A DNA stretch of 64,000 nucleotides from Actibacterium naphthalenivorans. Its GTDB lineage: Bacteria > Pseudomonadota > Alphaproteobacteria > Rhodobacterales > Rhodobacteraceae. Position 1 is the stretch's first letter; the number at the start of each line of letters is the position of its first letter. Below the pieces are notes generated by a model. The model worked only from the letters and a program-made list of their open reading frames with translations. It searched no databases and was not told the DNA's origin. The DNA is taken from contig NZ_JACIEQ010000002.1 of the NCBI RefSeq assembly GCF_014196965.1, positions 62,001 through 126,000 on the forward strand, given 5' to 3'. Both the position numbers and the translations under genes were made by a program. Shown here piece by piece: positions 34,829 to 43,814 of the stretch.

Positions 34829-34861
34829 GCCTCCGGCGGGGATATTTCGGGAAAGATGAAG
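34829..34861 (+). repeat. Copy of the CCTCCGGCGGG-ATATTT-GGAAAGATGAAG repeat
   Basis: The sequence reads GCCTCCGGCGGGGATATTT then CGGGAAAGATGAAG. Its terminal ATG is the best start codon for the alkA gene, so the repeat supplies both a purine-rich ribosome-like site and the start. A partial copy with the same 3' end lies at 47451-47475 and an inverted copy at 2515-2548. Confidence 0.65.
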
Positions 34862-35506
34862 CGAAAGGATGCGCCATTGGTGGGACGGATCATCCAAACC
34901 CCTGATTGCGTGGCCGAAGGCGCCGCCTATCTGGCGCGAATCGAGCCGCGTTTTGCCGATGCGCTGGCGCAGACCGGGCCATTGCCGCTGCGGCGGCGGC
35001 GTGACGGGTTCGAGGCGCTGCTGGACGCGATCGTGAGCCAGCAGGTTTCGGTGGCCGCGGCCGCTGCGATCTGGGGCCGGATGAAGGCGGCGAAGCTGAC
35101 CGGGCCGCGCAAGGTGATCCGGGCCAGCGACGAAGAGTTGCGGGCCTGCGGTTTGTCGCGGCAGAAGATCCGCTATGCCAGGGCGCTGGCGGCGGCGCGG
35201 ATCGATTTTCGCGCGTTGCGCGACGTGCCGACGCCGGAGGTGATTGCCACGCTTGTCGAGGTGCCGGGCATCGGCCGGTGGACGGCGGAGATCTACGCGA
35301 TGTTTTCGCTGGGGCGCGCGGATGTCTTTGCGCCGGGGGATCTGGCGTTGCAGGAGGCGGCGAAGCTGTTGTTCGATCTGGAGGCGCGGCCGCGTGAGCG
35401 GGAGTTGCGCGTGATGGCCGAGGCCTGGGCGCCATGGCGGGGCGTTGCGGCGCGGGCGCTTTGGGCCTACTACCGGGTGGCGAAAGACAGGGAAGGGATC
35501 CGATGA
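34856..35506 (+). CDS. alkA: DNA-3-methyladenine glycosylase (AlkA/HhH-GPD)
   Basis: The 216-residue protein has an HhH-GPD fold. DAIVSQQVSVAAAAAIW is the helix before the hairpin, EVPGIGRWTAEIYAMF is the helix-hairpin-helix, and Asp162 in APGDLAL is the catalytic position. It removes alkylated bases. The start is uncertain: ATG 34856 lies inside the intergenic repeat, and a GTG at 34880 (VGRIIQTPD) is also possible. It overlaps the esterase gene by 4 bases. Confidence 0.88.
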   Translation: MKRKDAPLVGRIIQTPDCVAEGAAYLARIEPRFADALAQTGPLPLRRRRDGFEALLDAIVSQQVSVAAAAAIWGRMKAAKLTGPRKVIRASDEELRACGLSRQKIRYARALAAARIDFRALRDVPTPEVIATLVEVPGIGRWTAEIYAMFSLGRADVFAPGDLALQEAAKLLFDLEARPRERELRVMAEAWAPWRGVAARALWAYYRVAKDREGIR

Positions 35507-36168
35507 CCAGAGTTCTGGACAGTGACCGGCGCGGCCCGGCCAGGGGCAAGGCAAGCTCGCTTGTGGTGTTTCTGCACGGATATGGCGCCAATGGGGCCGA
35601 TCTGCTGGGGCTGGCCGACCCGCTGGCGGCGCATATGCCGGGCACGGCCTTTGTGGCGCCCGATGCGCCCGAGCGCTGCGCCGGAGCGCCGTTCGGGTTT
35701 CAGTGGTTTCCGATTCCCTTCATCGACGGGTCGTCGGAGGAGGAGCGCCACGCCGGAATGATGCGGGCGGTGGATGATCTGAACGCCTTTCTGGATGCGG
35801 TGCTGGCCGACGAGGGGCTGAGCGCGGACCGGATGATTCTGCTGGGTTTTTCGCAAGGCACGATGATGAGCCTGCACGTGGCGCCGCGCCGCGCCGAGGC
35901 GGTGGCCGGGGTTGTCGGCTTTTCCGGCCGGTTGCTGGACCCCGAGGCGCTGGCCGATGAGGTGGTGAGCCGGCCGCCGGTTCTGTTGCTGCACGGTGAT
36001 CAGGATGACGTGGTGCCGGTGCAATCGCTGCCCGAGGCCGGCGATGCGCTGAGCCAGGCCGGGTTCGAGGTGTTCGCCCATATCATGCAGGGCACCGCCC
36101 ACGGCATCGCGCCGGACGGGCTTTCGGTGGCGCTCGCCTTCATGCGCGACCGGCTGGGCCTGGACTGA
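35503..36168 (+). CDS. Carboxylesterase/phospholipase-type alpha/beta hydrolase
   Basis: The 221-residue protein is of the YpfH/Abhydrolase-2 family. The nucleophile Ser117 is in GFSQG, the acid is Asp168 or Asp169 in HGDQDDVVP, and the base is His200 in TAHGI; the oxyanion loop is FLHGYGANG. It cleaves carboxylic esters, possibly lysophospholipids. The ATG overlaps the alkA stop (ATGA), a functional link that is not obvious. Confidence 0.88.
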   Translation: MTRVLDSDRRGPARGKASSLVVFLHGYGANGADLLGLADPLAAHMPGTAFVAPDAPERCAGAPFGFQWFPIPFIDGSSEEERHAGMMRAVDDLNAFLDAVLADEGLSADRMILLGFSQGTMMSLHVAPRRAEAVAGVVGFSGRLLDPEALADEVVSRPPVLLLHGDQDDVVPVQSLPEAGDALSQAGFEVFAHIMQGTAHGIAPDGLSVALAFMRDRLGLD

Positions 36169-36177
36169 GCCGGGGGG

Positions 36178-36615
36178 TCAGCCCTCGCCGAACCAGAGTT
36201 TGGGTTCCGCGAATTCCACGGAATTGCCCGCGGGATCGCGCAGATAGAGCGAGCGGGCGCCGTTGGGCCAGGTGAAATCGGCCTCTATCGGGTGGCCGGC
36301 GGCGATCAGCCGGCTGCGCCAGGCCGTTATTTCATCCGCTGTGGCCGCGAAACAGACATGGCCCGGCCCCCGCGCCCCGTGCGGTGGCACCGGCAGGCCG
36401 GCGCGGGAGGGCGGTTTCACGGTTTCGGCGGGGTTGAAGATCAGCAGGATCGTGCCGCCGACGCGGTAGAAGACATGGCGGTTCCCGGCGCGGACCAGTT
36501 TTTCCAGCCCCAGGAGCGCGCCGTAGAAGCCTTCGGCCGCATCCAGATCGCCAGCATAGAGCGCGGCTTCGAGGATGTCGGCGGGCGGGGGGGATTTTTG
36601 CTCTGGCCGGGTCAT
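36178..36615 (-). CDS. VOC/glyoxalase-family protein
   Basis: The 145-residue protein has one vicinal-oxygen-chelate domain made of two beta-alpha-beta-beta-beta units: ALYAGDLDAAEGFYGALLGLEK, then GHVCFAATADEI and SLYLRDPAGNSVEFAE. Metal ligands fit the pattern (His85-region, Glu at C-terminus). Fosfomycin resistance, glyoxalase and dioxygenase functions share this fold; substrate is not predicted. Convergent with the esterase gene, 9 bp apart. Confidence 0.8.
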   Translation of the reverse strand: MTRPEQKSPPPADILEAALYAGDLDAAEGFYGALLGLEKLVRAGNRHVFYRVGGTILLIFNPAETVKPPSRAGLPVPPHGARGPGHVCFAATADEITAWRSRLIAAGHPIEADFTWPNGARSLYLRDPAGNSVEFAEPKLWFGEG

Positions 36616-36669
36616 GGCGCAACACTAGCTTGTCTTTGGTGCGTTGTCATGCACGCCTGCCTGCGGCCC

Positions 36670-36779
36670 TGTGGATAACCGTCACATCCCTGTCACGGAT
36701 TCGTTTTACCCCTGACCGCGACAAACACTGCATCTAGCGGGGCTTGTCAGGCGTGTTGCGCCATATATAGTTATCCACA
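36670..36779. promoter_or_regulatory. Pair of perfect DnaA boxes in an inverted arrangement
   Basis: TGTGGATAA is at 36670-36678 and TTATCCACA at 36771-36779; each is the exact DnaA consensus, and they extend to a 10 bp inverted repeat (TGTGGATAAC/GTTATCCACA). They flank an intervening segment with a short AT patch (CATATATAG) just before the second box. The region is between the divergent VOC and HNH genes. DnaA control of a promoter here is more likely than a replication origin. Confidence 0.7.
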
Positions 36780-36847
36780 TGCTGGGGCGGGGTCGTCCTG
36801 CCTCTGGGCCAGAATCGGGCAGTCGGGGTGAAGGCGGAGTCGCTACT

Positions 36848-37432
36848 ATGGACGGAGATTTCAGGACAAGTTTCGTGAGGGAGCCCAGTTCTCTCAAGCA
36901 TTATCCGGCGCTGGTGCTGAACGCGGATTACCGGCCGCTTTCCTATTACCCGCTGTCGCTCTGGCCATGGCAGGAGGCGGTGAAGGCGGCGTTTCTGGAC
37001 CGGGTCGATATCGTTGCCGAATACGACCAGTTCGTGCGAAGTCCGACAACCGAGATCAGGATCCCGTCGGTTGTTGTTCTGAAAGATTATGTCAAACCTC
37101 AAAAGCGCGTGGCCTTCACGCGCTTTAATTTGTTTTTGAGGGATGAATTTTCCTGCCAGTATTGCGGGGCGCGGGGCGATCTGACCTTCGATCATGTGGT
37201 GCCGCGGGCGCGCGGCGGGGTGACGAGCTGGGAAAACGTCGTTGCCGCCTGTTCGCGCTGCAACCTCAAGAAGGGCTCGAAAAGCCTGCGCCAGGTGGGC
37301 ATGTCGCTGCGCAAACCGCCGCGCCAGCCCGCCGCCGAAGAGCTGCGCAACATGGGGCGGAAGTTTCCGCCGAACTACCTGCATGAAAGCTGGCTCGATT
37401 TCCTGTATTGGGATGCCGAACTGGAAGCGTGA
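36848..37432 (+). CDS. HNH endonuclease family protein
   Basis: The 194-residue protein has a conserved N-terminal region (LKHYPALVLNADYRPLSYYPLSLWPW) and an HNH domain at about 100-145. There, Cys103 and Cys106 and Cys135 and Cys138 form the zinc site and Asp115-His116 and Asn130 the active motif. This N-terminal type is widespread in proteobacteria as an HNH family protein; it is probably not a toxin or phage enzyme. The ATG at 36848 sits after a region containing two DnaA boxes. Confidence 0.88.
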   Translation: MDGDFRTSFVREPSSLKHYPALVLNADYRPLSYYPLSLWPWQEAVKAAFLDRVDIVAEYDQFVRSPTTEIRIPSVVVLKDYVKPQKRVAFTRFNLFLRDEFSCQYCGARGDLTFDHVVPRARGGVTSWENVVAACSRCNLKKGSKSLRQVGMSLRKPPRQPAAEELRNMGRKFPPNYLHESWLDFLYWDAELEA

Positions 37433-37532
37433 CGCGGGGCCTTTCGCGGCTTGCCGCCAAGGTGCTAAGCTTGCCCGAGCAGCGTGGTTGCAGTGGCCGT
37501 GTTTGCGACACCTGTAATGCTGTGGGGACGAA

Positions 37533-38987
37533 ATGGTTTCACGTGTCATACCGGTTGACCCTTTCGACCTGATCATTTTCGGCGGCACCGGCGATCTGGC
37601 CCGGCGCAAGATATTGCCGGCGCTCTATCGGCGGTTCTGGGCCGGGCAGATGCCGCCCGAGGCGCGCATCATCGGCGCGGCCCGTGCCGCGCATGACGAT
37701 GCCGAATATCGCGCGATGATCCGGGCGGCGATTGGCGAGTTCGTGGCCCCCGAAAAGCAGGAGCCGGCAACGGTGGACGCATTTCTGGAGCGTGTGCGCT
37801 ATCTGACGCTCGATGCGCGGGGCGACGATGGCTGGGATGCGCTGTGCGGCATGATGCGCAACGGCGTGGTGCAGGCGTTTTACTTCTCGGTCGGGCCGGG
37901 CCTGTTCGGGGATCTGGCCGAACGGCTGCACCGGCACGGGATCGCCGATGCCGAAAGCCGTATCGTGGTGGAAAAGCCCTTTGGCCATGATCTGCAGAGC
38001 GCGCGCGCGCTGAACGCCACGCTGGCGCAGCATTTCGATGAGCATCAGATCTACCGGATCGATCATTATCTGGGCAAGGAAACGGTACAGAACCTGATGG
38101 CCGTCCGTTTCGGCAACATGCTGTTCGAGCCGCTGTGGAATGCGCGCAATGTCGATCACATCCAGATCACCGTGGCTGAAACCGTGGGGGTTGGCGGGCG
38201 CGGCGACTATTATGACCGCTCGGGCGCGATGCGCGACATGGTGCAGAACCATATGATGCAGCTTTTGTGCCTGATCGCGATGGAGCCGCCCTATGCGTTC
38301 GAATCCGATGCGGTGCGCGACGAAAAGCTGAAGGTGATCCGCGCGCTGGATCCGGTGGCGCCCGGCGACATCGTGCGCGGCCAGTATGGCGGCGACAGTG
38401 GCGGGCCGGGCTATCTGGAGGATGTCGAAAATCCCGACAGCCTGACCGAGAGCTTTATCGCGCTGAAGGTGCATATCTCCAACTGGCGGTGGAAGGGGAC
38501 GCCGTTCTACCTGCGCACCGGCAAGCGGATGCGGGCGCGCACGTCGGAGATCGCCATCGTGTTCAAGGACCCGCCGCATTCGATCTTCGGCGTGCAGGAG
38601 CGGCAGAAGGCCAACGTGCTGGTCATCCGGCTGCAGCCGAACGAGGGCATCAACCTGCGCGTGACGATCAAGGAACCGGGGCCGGGCGGGATGCGCCTGG
38701 TCGAGGTGCCGCTGGACATGTCGTTCAAGGAGGCGCTGGGGCCCGAGGCCGAGGATATTCCGGATGCCTATGAACGGCTGATCATGGATGTGATCCGCGG
38801 CAACCAGACCCTGTTCATGCGTGGTGACGAGGTCGAGGCGGCCTGGGCCTGGACCGATCCGATCATCGCCGATTGGGAAGAGCGGGGCGACCGGCCGCGC
38901 CTCTATGAGGCCGGCAGTTCGGGCCCCGAGGATGCGCTGATGCTGATGCACAAGGACGGGCGCCGCTGGCGGGAGGTCAAGGCGTGA
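37533..38987 (+). CDS. zwf: Glucose-6-phosphate dehydrogenase
   Basis: The 484-residue enzyme oxidises glucose 6-phosphate to 6-phosphogluconolactone with NADP (or NAD). The N-terminal dinucleotide site GGTGDLARRK and the catalytic RIDHYLGKE (about residue 170-180) are present. It heads the zwf-pgl-pgi operon; the pgl start overlaps its stop by 4 bases (GTGA). In Rhodobacterales this feeds the Entner-Doudoroff route; edd and eda are not in the window. Confidence 0.96.
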   Translation: MVSRVIPVDPFDLIIFGGTGDLARRKILPALYRRFWAGQMPPEARIIGAARAAHDDAEYRAMIRAAIGEFVAPEKQEPATVDAFLERVRYLTLDARGDDGWDALCGMMRNGVVQAFYFSVGPGLFGDLAERLHRHGIADAESRIVVEKPFGHDLQSARALNATLAQHFDEHQIYRIDHYLGKETVQNLMAVRFGNMLFEPLWNARNVDHIQITVAETVGVGGRGDYYDRSGAMRDMVQNHMMQLLCLIAMEPPYAFESDAVRDEKLKVIRALDPVAPGDIVRGQYGGDSGGPGYLEDVENPDSLTESFIALKVHISNWRWKGTPFYLRTGKRMRARTSEIAIVFKDPPHSIFGVQERQKANVLVIRLQPNEGINLRVTIKEPGPGGMRLVEVPLDMSFKEALGPEAEDIPDAYERLIMDVIRGNQTLFMRGDEVEAAWAWTDPIIADWEERGDRPRLYEAGSSGPEDALMLMHKDGRRWREVKA

Positions 38988-39658
38988 AGCTGGTCGAATA
39001 CCCGGACCGGGATCTGATGATGATGGCGCTGGCCGATCGCATCGCCAGCGAGCTGGCCGCGGCCTTGCGTGTGGCCGATCACGCAACGCTGGCGGTGCCC
39101 GGCGGCACGACGCCCGGCCCGGTATTCGACACGCTGTGCGCCGTCGATCTGGAGTGGCAGCGGGTGCGCGTCATGCTGACCGATGAACGCTGGGTGCCCG
39201 AAAGCTCTGCCCGGTCGAACACGCGCCTGCTGCGCGAACGGCTGCTGGTGGACAAGGCCGCCGCGGCGACGCTGGTGCCGCTTTATGCGGATGCGCCCGC
39301 CCCCGAGGACAGGCTGGCAGAGCTTGCCGAAGGGGTCGAGGCGGCTTTGCCGATCTCTGTGCTGGTGCTGGGCATGGGCGCGGATATGCACACGGCCTCT
39401 CTGTTTCCCGGGGCCGACCGGCTGCCGGAGGCCCTGTCTGACAGCGCGCCGGCGCTGATGGCGATGCGCGCGCCCGGCGCGCCAGAGCCGCGGGTCACGC
39501 TGACCGCGCCGGTGCTGCGCGGGGCGCTGCATGTTCATCTGGTGATCACCGGCGCCGAAAAGCGGGCCGCTGTTAACCAGGCAGAGAAACTGAACGACCC
39601 GCTGAAAGCGCCGGTCGCCACGATCCTTAAATATGCAACCGTTCATTGGGCTGAATAG
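38984..39658 (+). CDS. pgl: 6-phosphogluconolactonase
   Basis: The 224-residue DevB-type enzyme hydrolyses the lactone from Zwf. It has the family segments LAVPGGTTPGPVFDTL and VMLTDERWVPESSARSNTRLL, and the ALPISVLVLGMGADMHTASLFPG block. The GTG start overlaps the zwf stop. The stop abuts the pgi ATG with no gap, so all three genes are translated as a unit. Confidence 0.94.
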   Translation: MKLVEYPDRDLMMMALADRIASELAAALRVADHATLAVPGGTTPGPVFDTLCAVDLEWQRVRVMLTDERWVPESSARSNTRLLRERLLVDKAAAATLVPLYADAPAPEDRLAELAEGVEAALPISVLVLGMGADMHTASLFPGADRLPEALSDSAPALMAMRAPGAPEPRVTLTAPVLRGALHVHLVITGAEKRAAVNQAEKLNDPLKAPVATILKYATVHWAE

Positions 39659-41263
39659 ATGATGGAAATTTGGAAGACCCTCGGTGAAAAGGCCGAGGCC
39701 GTGAAACAGCGACGGATCGCGGAATTGTTCGAAAAGGACAACAGGCCGGCGGGGTTCTCCGCCAGCCTTGACGAGATGATGTTGGATTTTTCCAAAACGA
39801 ATATTGATGACGAAACCCTTTCCCTGCTGCTTTCGCTGGCGCGCGAAAGCGGCGTGGCCGCCCGGCGCGATGCGATGTTCGCGGGCGAGAAGATCAACGA
39901 AACCGAAGGCCGCGCCGTGCTGCACACCGCCCTGCGCCGCCGCGAAGGCGTGGTGATGGTCGATGGCGTCGACGTGATGCCGGGCGTGCACCGCACGCTG
40001 GAACGGATGGAGGCGTTTGCTGATGCGGTGCGGTCCGGCGCCTTCACCGGGCAGGGTGGGCGGATCACCGATGTGGTCAACATCGGTATCGGCGGGTCGG
40101 ATCTCGGCCCGGCGATGGCGGTGCAGGCGCTGGCCTCTTACGCCGACGGGCCGCGCTGCCATTTCGTGTCGAATGTCGATGGCGCCCATATCATGCAGGC
40201 GATGAGGGGGCTGGATCTGAGCACCACGCTGGTTATCGTTGCCTCCAAGACCTTCACCACGATCGAAACCATGACCAATGCCGAAACCGCCCGCGCCATG
40301 ATGGCCGAAGCGGTGGACGATCCCGTGGCGCAGTTCGTCGCGCTGTCTTCTGCCGTGGAAAAGACGGGGGCCTTCGGCATCCCGGCCGAGCGCGTCTTCG
40401 GGTTCGAGGATTGGGTCGGCGGGCGCTATTCGATGTGGGGGCCGATCGGGCTGTCGATCATGATCGCCGTGGGGCCGGAAAACTTTCGCGCCGTCCTGCG
40501 CGGGGCCGAAGCGATGGACAGACATTTCTGCAGCGCCCCCTTCGCGGAGAACCTGCCGGTTCTGCTGGCGCTGGTGGGGCTGTGGCACAACCAGTTCTGC
40601 GGCTATCCCACCCGCGCGGTGCTGCCCTATGACCAACAGCTTGCCCGGCTTCCGGCCTATCTGCAGCAGCTCGAGATGGAGAGCAACGGCAAGCGTGTGG
40701 CGATGGACGGGTCAGACCTGACGGTGCCCTCCGGGCCTGTGGTCTGGGGCGAGCCGGGCACCAATGGCCAGCATGCGTTCTATCAGCTGATCCATCAGGG
40801 GCCATCGGTGGTGCCTTGCGAATTCCTCGTGGCTGCCGAGGGCAACGAGCTTGGCCGGTCGCGGCACCATCTGCTGCTGGTCGCGAATTGTCTGGCCCAG
40901 TCAAAGGCGTTGATGCAGGGGCGCAGCCTGACGGTCGCGCGCGAGATGATGACGCGCGCCGGGCTAAGCGGTGAAGAGCTGGAGCGGCAGGCGCGCCACC
41001 GTGTCTTTCCCGGCAACCGGCCCTCGACCACGCTTGTGTATCCCAAGCTCACGCCCGAGATGCTGGGCCGCATCGTGGCGCTGTACGAGCACCGTGTGTT
41101 TGTCGAAGGGGTGATCCTGGGGATCAACAGTTTCGATCAATGGGGGGTGGAGCTGGGCAAGGAACTGGCGAAATCGCTGGAGCCTGTGCTGGCCGGAGAC
41201 AAAAGTGACGAGGGGCTGGATGGTTCCACCCGCCATCTGCTGGCCTATCTGCGCGCCCGTTGA
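39659..41263 (+). CDS. pgi: Glucose-6-phosphate isomerase
   Basis: The 534-residue enzyme interconverts glucose and fructose 6-phosphate. The signature [18 protein letters not shown] lies around residue 363, and the first signature [15 protein letters not shown] near 140. It begins right at the pgl stop; no ribosome site is visible, which fits coupling. ATG at 39662 is an alternative start. tRNA-Gly follows on the opposite strand. Confidence 0.96.
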   Translation: MMEIWKTLGEKAEAVKQRRIAELFEKDNRPAGFSASLDEMMLDFSKTNIDDETLSLLLSLARESGVAARRDAMFAGEKINETEGRAVLHTALRRREGVVMVDGVDVMPGVHRTLERMEAFADAVRSGAFTGQGGRITDVVNIGIGGSDLGPAMAVQALASYADGPRCHFVSNVDGAHIMQAMRGLDLSTTLVIVASKTFTTIETMTNAETARAMMAEAVDDPVAQFVALSSAVEKTGAFGIPAERVFGFEDWVGGRYSMWGPIGLSIMIAVGPENFRAVLRGAEAMDRHFCSAPFAENLPVLLALVGLWHNQFCGYPTRAVLPYDQQLARLPAYLQQLEMESNGKRVAMDGSDLTVPSGPVVWGEPGTNGQHAFYQLIHQGPSVVPCEFLVAAEGNELGRSRHHLLLVANCLAQSKALMQGRSLTVAREMMTRAGLSGEELERQARHRVFPGNRPSTTLVYPKLTPEMLGRIVALYEHRVFVEGVILGINSFDQWGVELGKELAKSLEPVLAGDKSDEGLDGSTRHLLAYLRAR

Positions 41264-41286
41264 GGGGCGCCAAGGTGCCGGGAAGC

Positions 41287-41360
41287 TGGAGCGGGTGAAG
41301 GGAATCGAACCCTCGTCTTAAGCTTGGGAAGCTCCTGCTCTACCATTGAGCTACACCCGC
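41287..41360 (-). tRNA. tRNA-Gly (anticodon CCC)
   Basis: The 74 nt minus-strand cloverleaf has acceptor GCGGGTG/CACCCGC, D arm GCTC-AATGGTA-GAGC, anticodon arm GGAGC-TTCCCAA-GCTTA with anticodon CCC and a G-A mismatch at the first pair, and T arm GAGGG-TTCGATT-CCCTT. Discriminator T and an encoded CCA are present. It reads GGG. Confidence 0.92.
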
Positions 41361-41408
41361 CCGGAGCTTTCAGATAGTCAAAGCCAACGGGCCGGTCAAG
41401 CGGAAGTG

Positions 41409-43454
41409 TCAGCCGCGCCGCCGCCTGCGCCGCCCGGCCGCGGCCCCGTCGCCCCCGGTGTTGAAGGACGGGTTCGGCAAGCTTACGACCTTTGCCAGTT
41501 CGGGGAAGGGATCGGTGGCGTGGGGCAGGGCGTTGGCGGCGATGAAATGCTCCTGAAAGCGGGGCTCGACGGCGGTTTCCACCTTGTGGATGCGCCCCAC
41601 CACCTGTTCGATCTCGGTGCGGGCGGCAAGGTTGCACAGCGCGATCCGCGCGCCGGTTCCGGCGGCGTTGCCCGCCGACATCACCCTGTCCAGCGGCGCG
41701 TCGGGGATCATGCCCAGCACCATCGCGTGTTTCGGGCTGATATGCGCGCCGAAGGCGCCGGCCAGCACCACGCGGTCCACCTTGTCCACGCCCATCTCGT
41801 CCATCAGCAGGCGCGCGCCGGCGTACAACGCGGATTTCGCGAGCTGGATCGCCCGGATATCGCCCTGTGTCACGGTGATGCGCGGCCCGCCATCGGCGCT
41901 GCCATCGTAAAGCAGATAGCTTTGGGTGCGTCCCTCGGGCTCCATCCGCGATGTTCCGGTTTGCCCGGCCGCGCCGATCAGGCCCGAGGCATCCACAAGC
42001 CCGGCCATGCGCATTTCGGCTACCGCCTCGATGATGCCCGAGCCGCAGATGCCGGTGACACCGGTCGTGGCGGTGGCTGCGGCAAAGCCGCTGTCATCCG
42101 ACCACAGATCGCAGCCGATCACCCTGAAGCGCGGCTCTTTCGTCTCCGGGTCGATCTGCACCCGTTCGATGGCGCCGGGCGCGGCGCGCTGGCCAGAGCT
42201 GATCTGCGCGCCCTCGAAGGCCGGCCCGGTGGGCGATGAACAGGCGAGCACGCGCTCCTTGTTGCCCAGCAGGATCTCGGCATTGGTGCCGACATCGACG
42301 ATCAGCACCAGATCCTCGGATCGATAGGGCTCTTCCGAAAGCGCCACGGCGGCGGCATCGGCCCCCACATGCCCCGCGATACAGGGCAGGATATAGACCC
42401 GCGCCGCCGGGTTGACCGCCGTCAGGTCAAGCTCGGCGGCATCCAGCGAGAGAGACGAGGAGGTGGCCAGCGCAAAAGGCGCCTGGCCAAGCTCCACCGG
42501 GTCGATTCCCAGCAGCAGGTGGTGCATCACCGGATTGCAGACAAAGCTGGCCTCGACGATGGTGCGCGCGTCTATCCCGGCCTCCGCGGCGAGGGAGGCC
42601 GCCAGATCGTTGAGCGCTTGGCGCACCGCCGCGGTCATCTCCCTGTCGCCGCCGGGGTTCATCATGACATAGGACACCCGGCTCATCAGATCTTCGCCAA
42701 AGCGGATCTGCGGGTTCATGATGCCGGCCGATGCGCGCACCTCGCCGTTGACCAGATCGCACAGATGCGCGGCGATGGTGGTGGAGCCCAGATCGATGGC
42801 CAACCCGTAAAGGGCGCCGTCATGAAACCCCGGCCACAGGTCGATCAGGCGGGGGGCGGCGCCGGTGTGATCATGGTGGATGGCTACCGTGACCTGCCAG
42901 TTGCCCTTGCGCAGGATCGGCTGAAGGCGGGAGAGAACCGGCAGCGGGGCGGTCAGCCCGTCGATGCCCCATTGCGCCGACAGCGCCTTTTGCAGCCGCT
43001 CGAAATCGCCCGAAGGCTCGTGCATGTCGGGCTCTTCGACCTGCACAAGGCAAAGCCGGGTGGCCGGATCCATGGTGATGGCGCGGGCGGTGGCCTCTTT
43101 GCGCACCACCTGTTTGTGCACCTGGCTTTCGGGTGGCACGTCGATCACCACATCGCCCTGAATGGTGGCCTGACAGCCAAGCCGGCGGCCCGGTTTCAGC
43201 CCGCGCAGCCGGTCATAGCGTTCCTCCACGGCGTTGACGGCGCTCAACGCATCATCGGCGACGCGCACCCCGTGTTTGGAGAAGTCGCCATAAGAGGGCG
43301 AGACCTGACATTTGGAGCAGATGCCCCGGCCGCCGCAGACCGAATCAAGATCGACGCCAAGCTGCCGCGCGGCGGTCAGAACCGGGGTGCCGAGGGCGAA
43401 GCGCCCGCGCTTGCCCGACGGGGTGAAAATGACAAGGGGCATCTGATCGGTCAT
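41409..43454 (-). CDS. RamA-like corrinoid reactivation protein, [2Fe-2S]/ASKHA fused
   Basis: The 681-residue protein has an N-terminal ferredoxin-like [2Fe-2S] domain (Cys40, Cys46, Cys49 and Cys94) and a large ASKHA ATPase domain with DLGSTT at 221-226 and a second phosphate motif IVDVGTNAE. This is the RACE/RamA (DUF4445) architecture that reduces inactive Co(II)-corrinoid in an ATP-dependent way. In Rhodobacterales a member reactivates the split methionine synthase. The C-terminus ends in six arginines (GRRRRRRG), similar to the tail of the neighbouring methyltransferase. ATG at 43454. Confidence 0.9.
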   Translation of the reverse strand: MTDQMPLVIFTPSGKRGRFALGTPVLTAARQLGVDLDSVCGGRGICSKCQVSPSYGDFSKHGVRVADDALSAVNAVEERYDRLRGLKPGRRLGCQATIQGDVVIDVPPESQVHKQVVRKEATARAITMDPATRLCLVQVEEPDMHEPSGDFERLQKALSAQWGIDGLTAPLPVLSRLQPILRKGNWQVTVAIHHDHTGAAPRLIDLWPGFHDGALYGLAIDLGSTTIAAHLCDLVNGEVRASAGIMNPQIRFGEDLMSRVSYVMMNPGGDREMTAAVRQALNDLAASLAAEAGIDARTIVEASFVCNPVMHHLLLGIDPVELGQAPFALATSSSLSLDAAELDLTAVNPAARVYILPCIAGHVGADAAAVALSEEPYRSEDLVLIVDVGTNAEILLGNKERVLACSSPTGPAFEGAQISSGQRAAPGAIERVQIDPETKEPRFRVIGCDLWSDDSGFAAATATTGVTGICGSGIIEAVAEMRMAGLVDASGLIGAAGQTGTSRMEPEGRTQSYLLYDGSADGGPRITVTQGDIRAIQLAKSALYAGARLLMDEMGVDKVDRVVLAGAFGAHISPKHAMVLGMIPDAPLDRVMSAGNAAGTGARIALCNLAARTEIEQVVGRIHKVETAVEPRFQEHFIAANALPHATDPFPELAKVVSLPNPSFNTGGDGAAAGRRRRRRG

Positions 43455-43496
43455 GATATTCTGTTCAGCCGGGTGATTTCGGCCCCGCAACGCAAA

Positions 43497-43549
43497 GAAG
43501 ATTTTTCACGAAAAATCTTCGGGTCCAAAAATTTTCGTGAAAATTTTTC
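43497..43549. repeat. Twin palindrome, copy 3
   Basis: The first hairpin, 43497-43520, has perfect arms GAAGATTTTTC and GAAAAATCTTC with a 2 base loop. The second, 43527-43548, has 10 bp arms AAAAATTTTC and GAAAATTTTT around GT. It sits between the 76-residue gene and the corrinoid activator gene, both on the minus strand, overlapping the stop of the former. It could form a processing or attenuation site within this operon. Confidence 0.85.
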
Positions 43550-43779
43550 TAACAGATGAGTTTCACTTCGGTCGGATCGCAGATGATCACGAATTGCGCG
43601 CCGCATTCGATCATGTGAAACCCGCGCTTGCGCACTTCCAGCTCCAGCCGCTGCCGGCCGATCTTGCGTTCCACATCCACGATCTTGCGCCGCACCACGC
43701 CGCCGTTTGCCGCGGATTTCGCGGCAAATACCTGGTTCAACCAGATGTCGTTGGCGTGGATCGGGCGCATATAGCTCAT
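43549..43779 (-). CDS. Small conserved protein in corrinoid operon
   Basis: The 76-residue product starts MSYMRPIHANDIWLNQVFAA, is rich in charged residues in the middle (VERKIGRQRLELEVRKRG) and contains two Cys residues near the end (ECGAQFVIICD). I recognise no domain. It lies between the pterin methyltransferase and the corrinoid activator on the same strand and is probably part of their complex or regulation. The second ATG, at 43770, is possible as the start. The UAG stop lies in the palindromic repeat. Confidence 0.7.
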   Translation of the reverse strand: MSYMRPIHANDIWLNQVFAAKSAANGGVVRRKIVDVERKIGRQRLELEVRKRGFHMIECGAQFVIICDPTEVKLIC

Positions 43780-43814
43780 GCGCCGATCCTGCCGTGCCCA
43801 TGGTTAACATCATG

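Noticed and set aside
36616-36847. Replication origin at the DnaA box pair
   Set aside because: Only two boxes, no AT-rich unwinding region of adequate length, and no origin-linked genes such as hemE, parA/parB or dnaA nearby. Kept only as a regulatory finding.
36848-37432. HNH gene as part of a restriction or phage defence system
   Set aside because: The N-terminal region is typical of a widespread housekeeping-type HNH family, there is no partner gene, and composition is like the rest of the genome.
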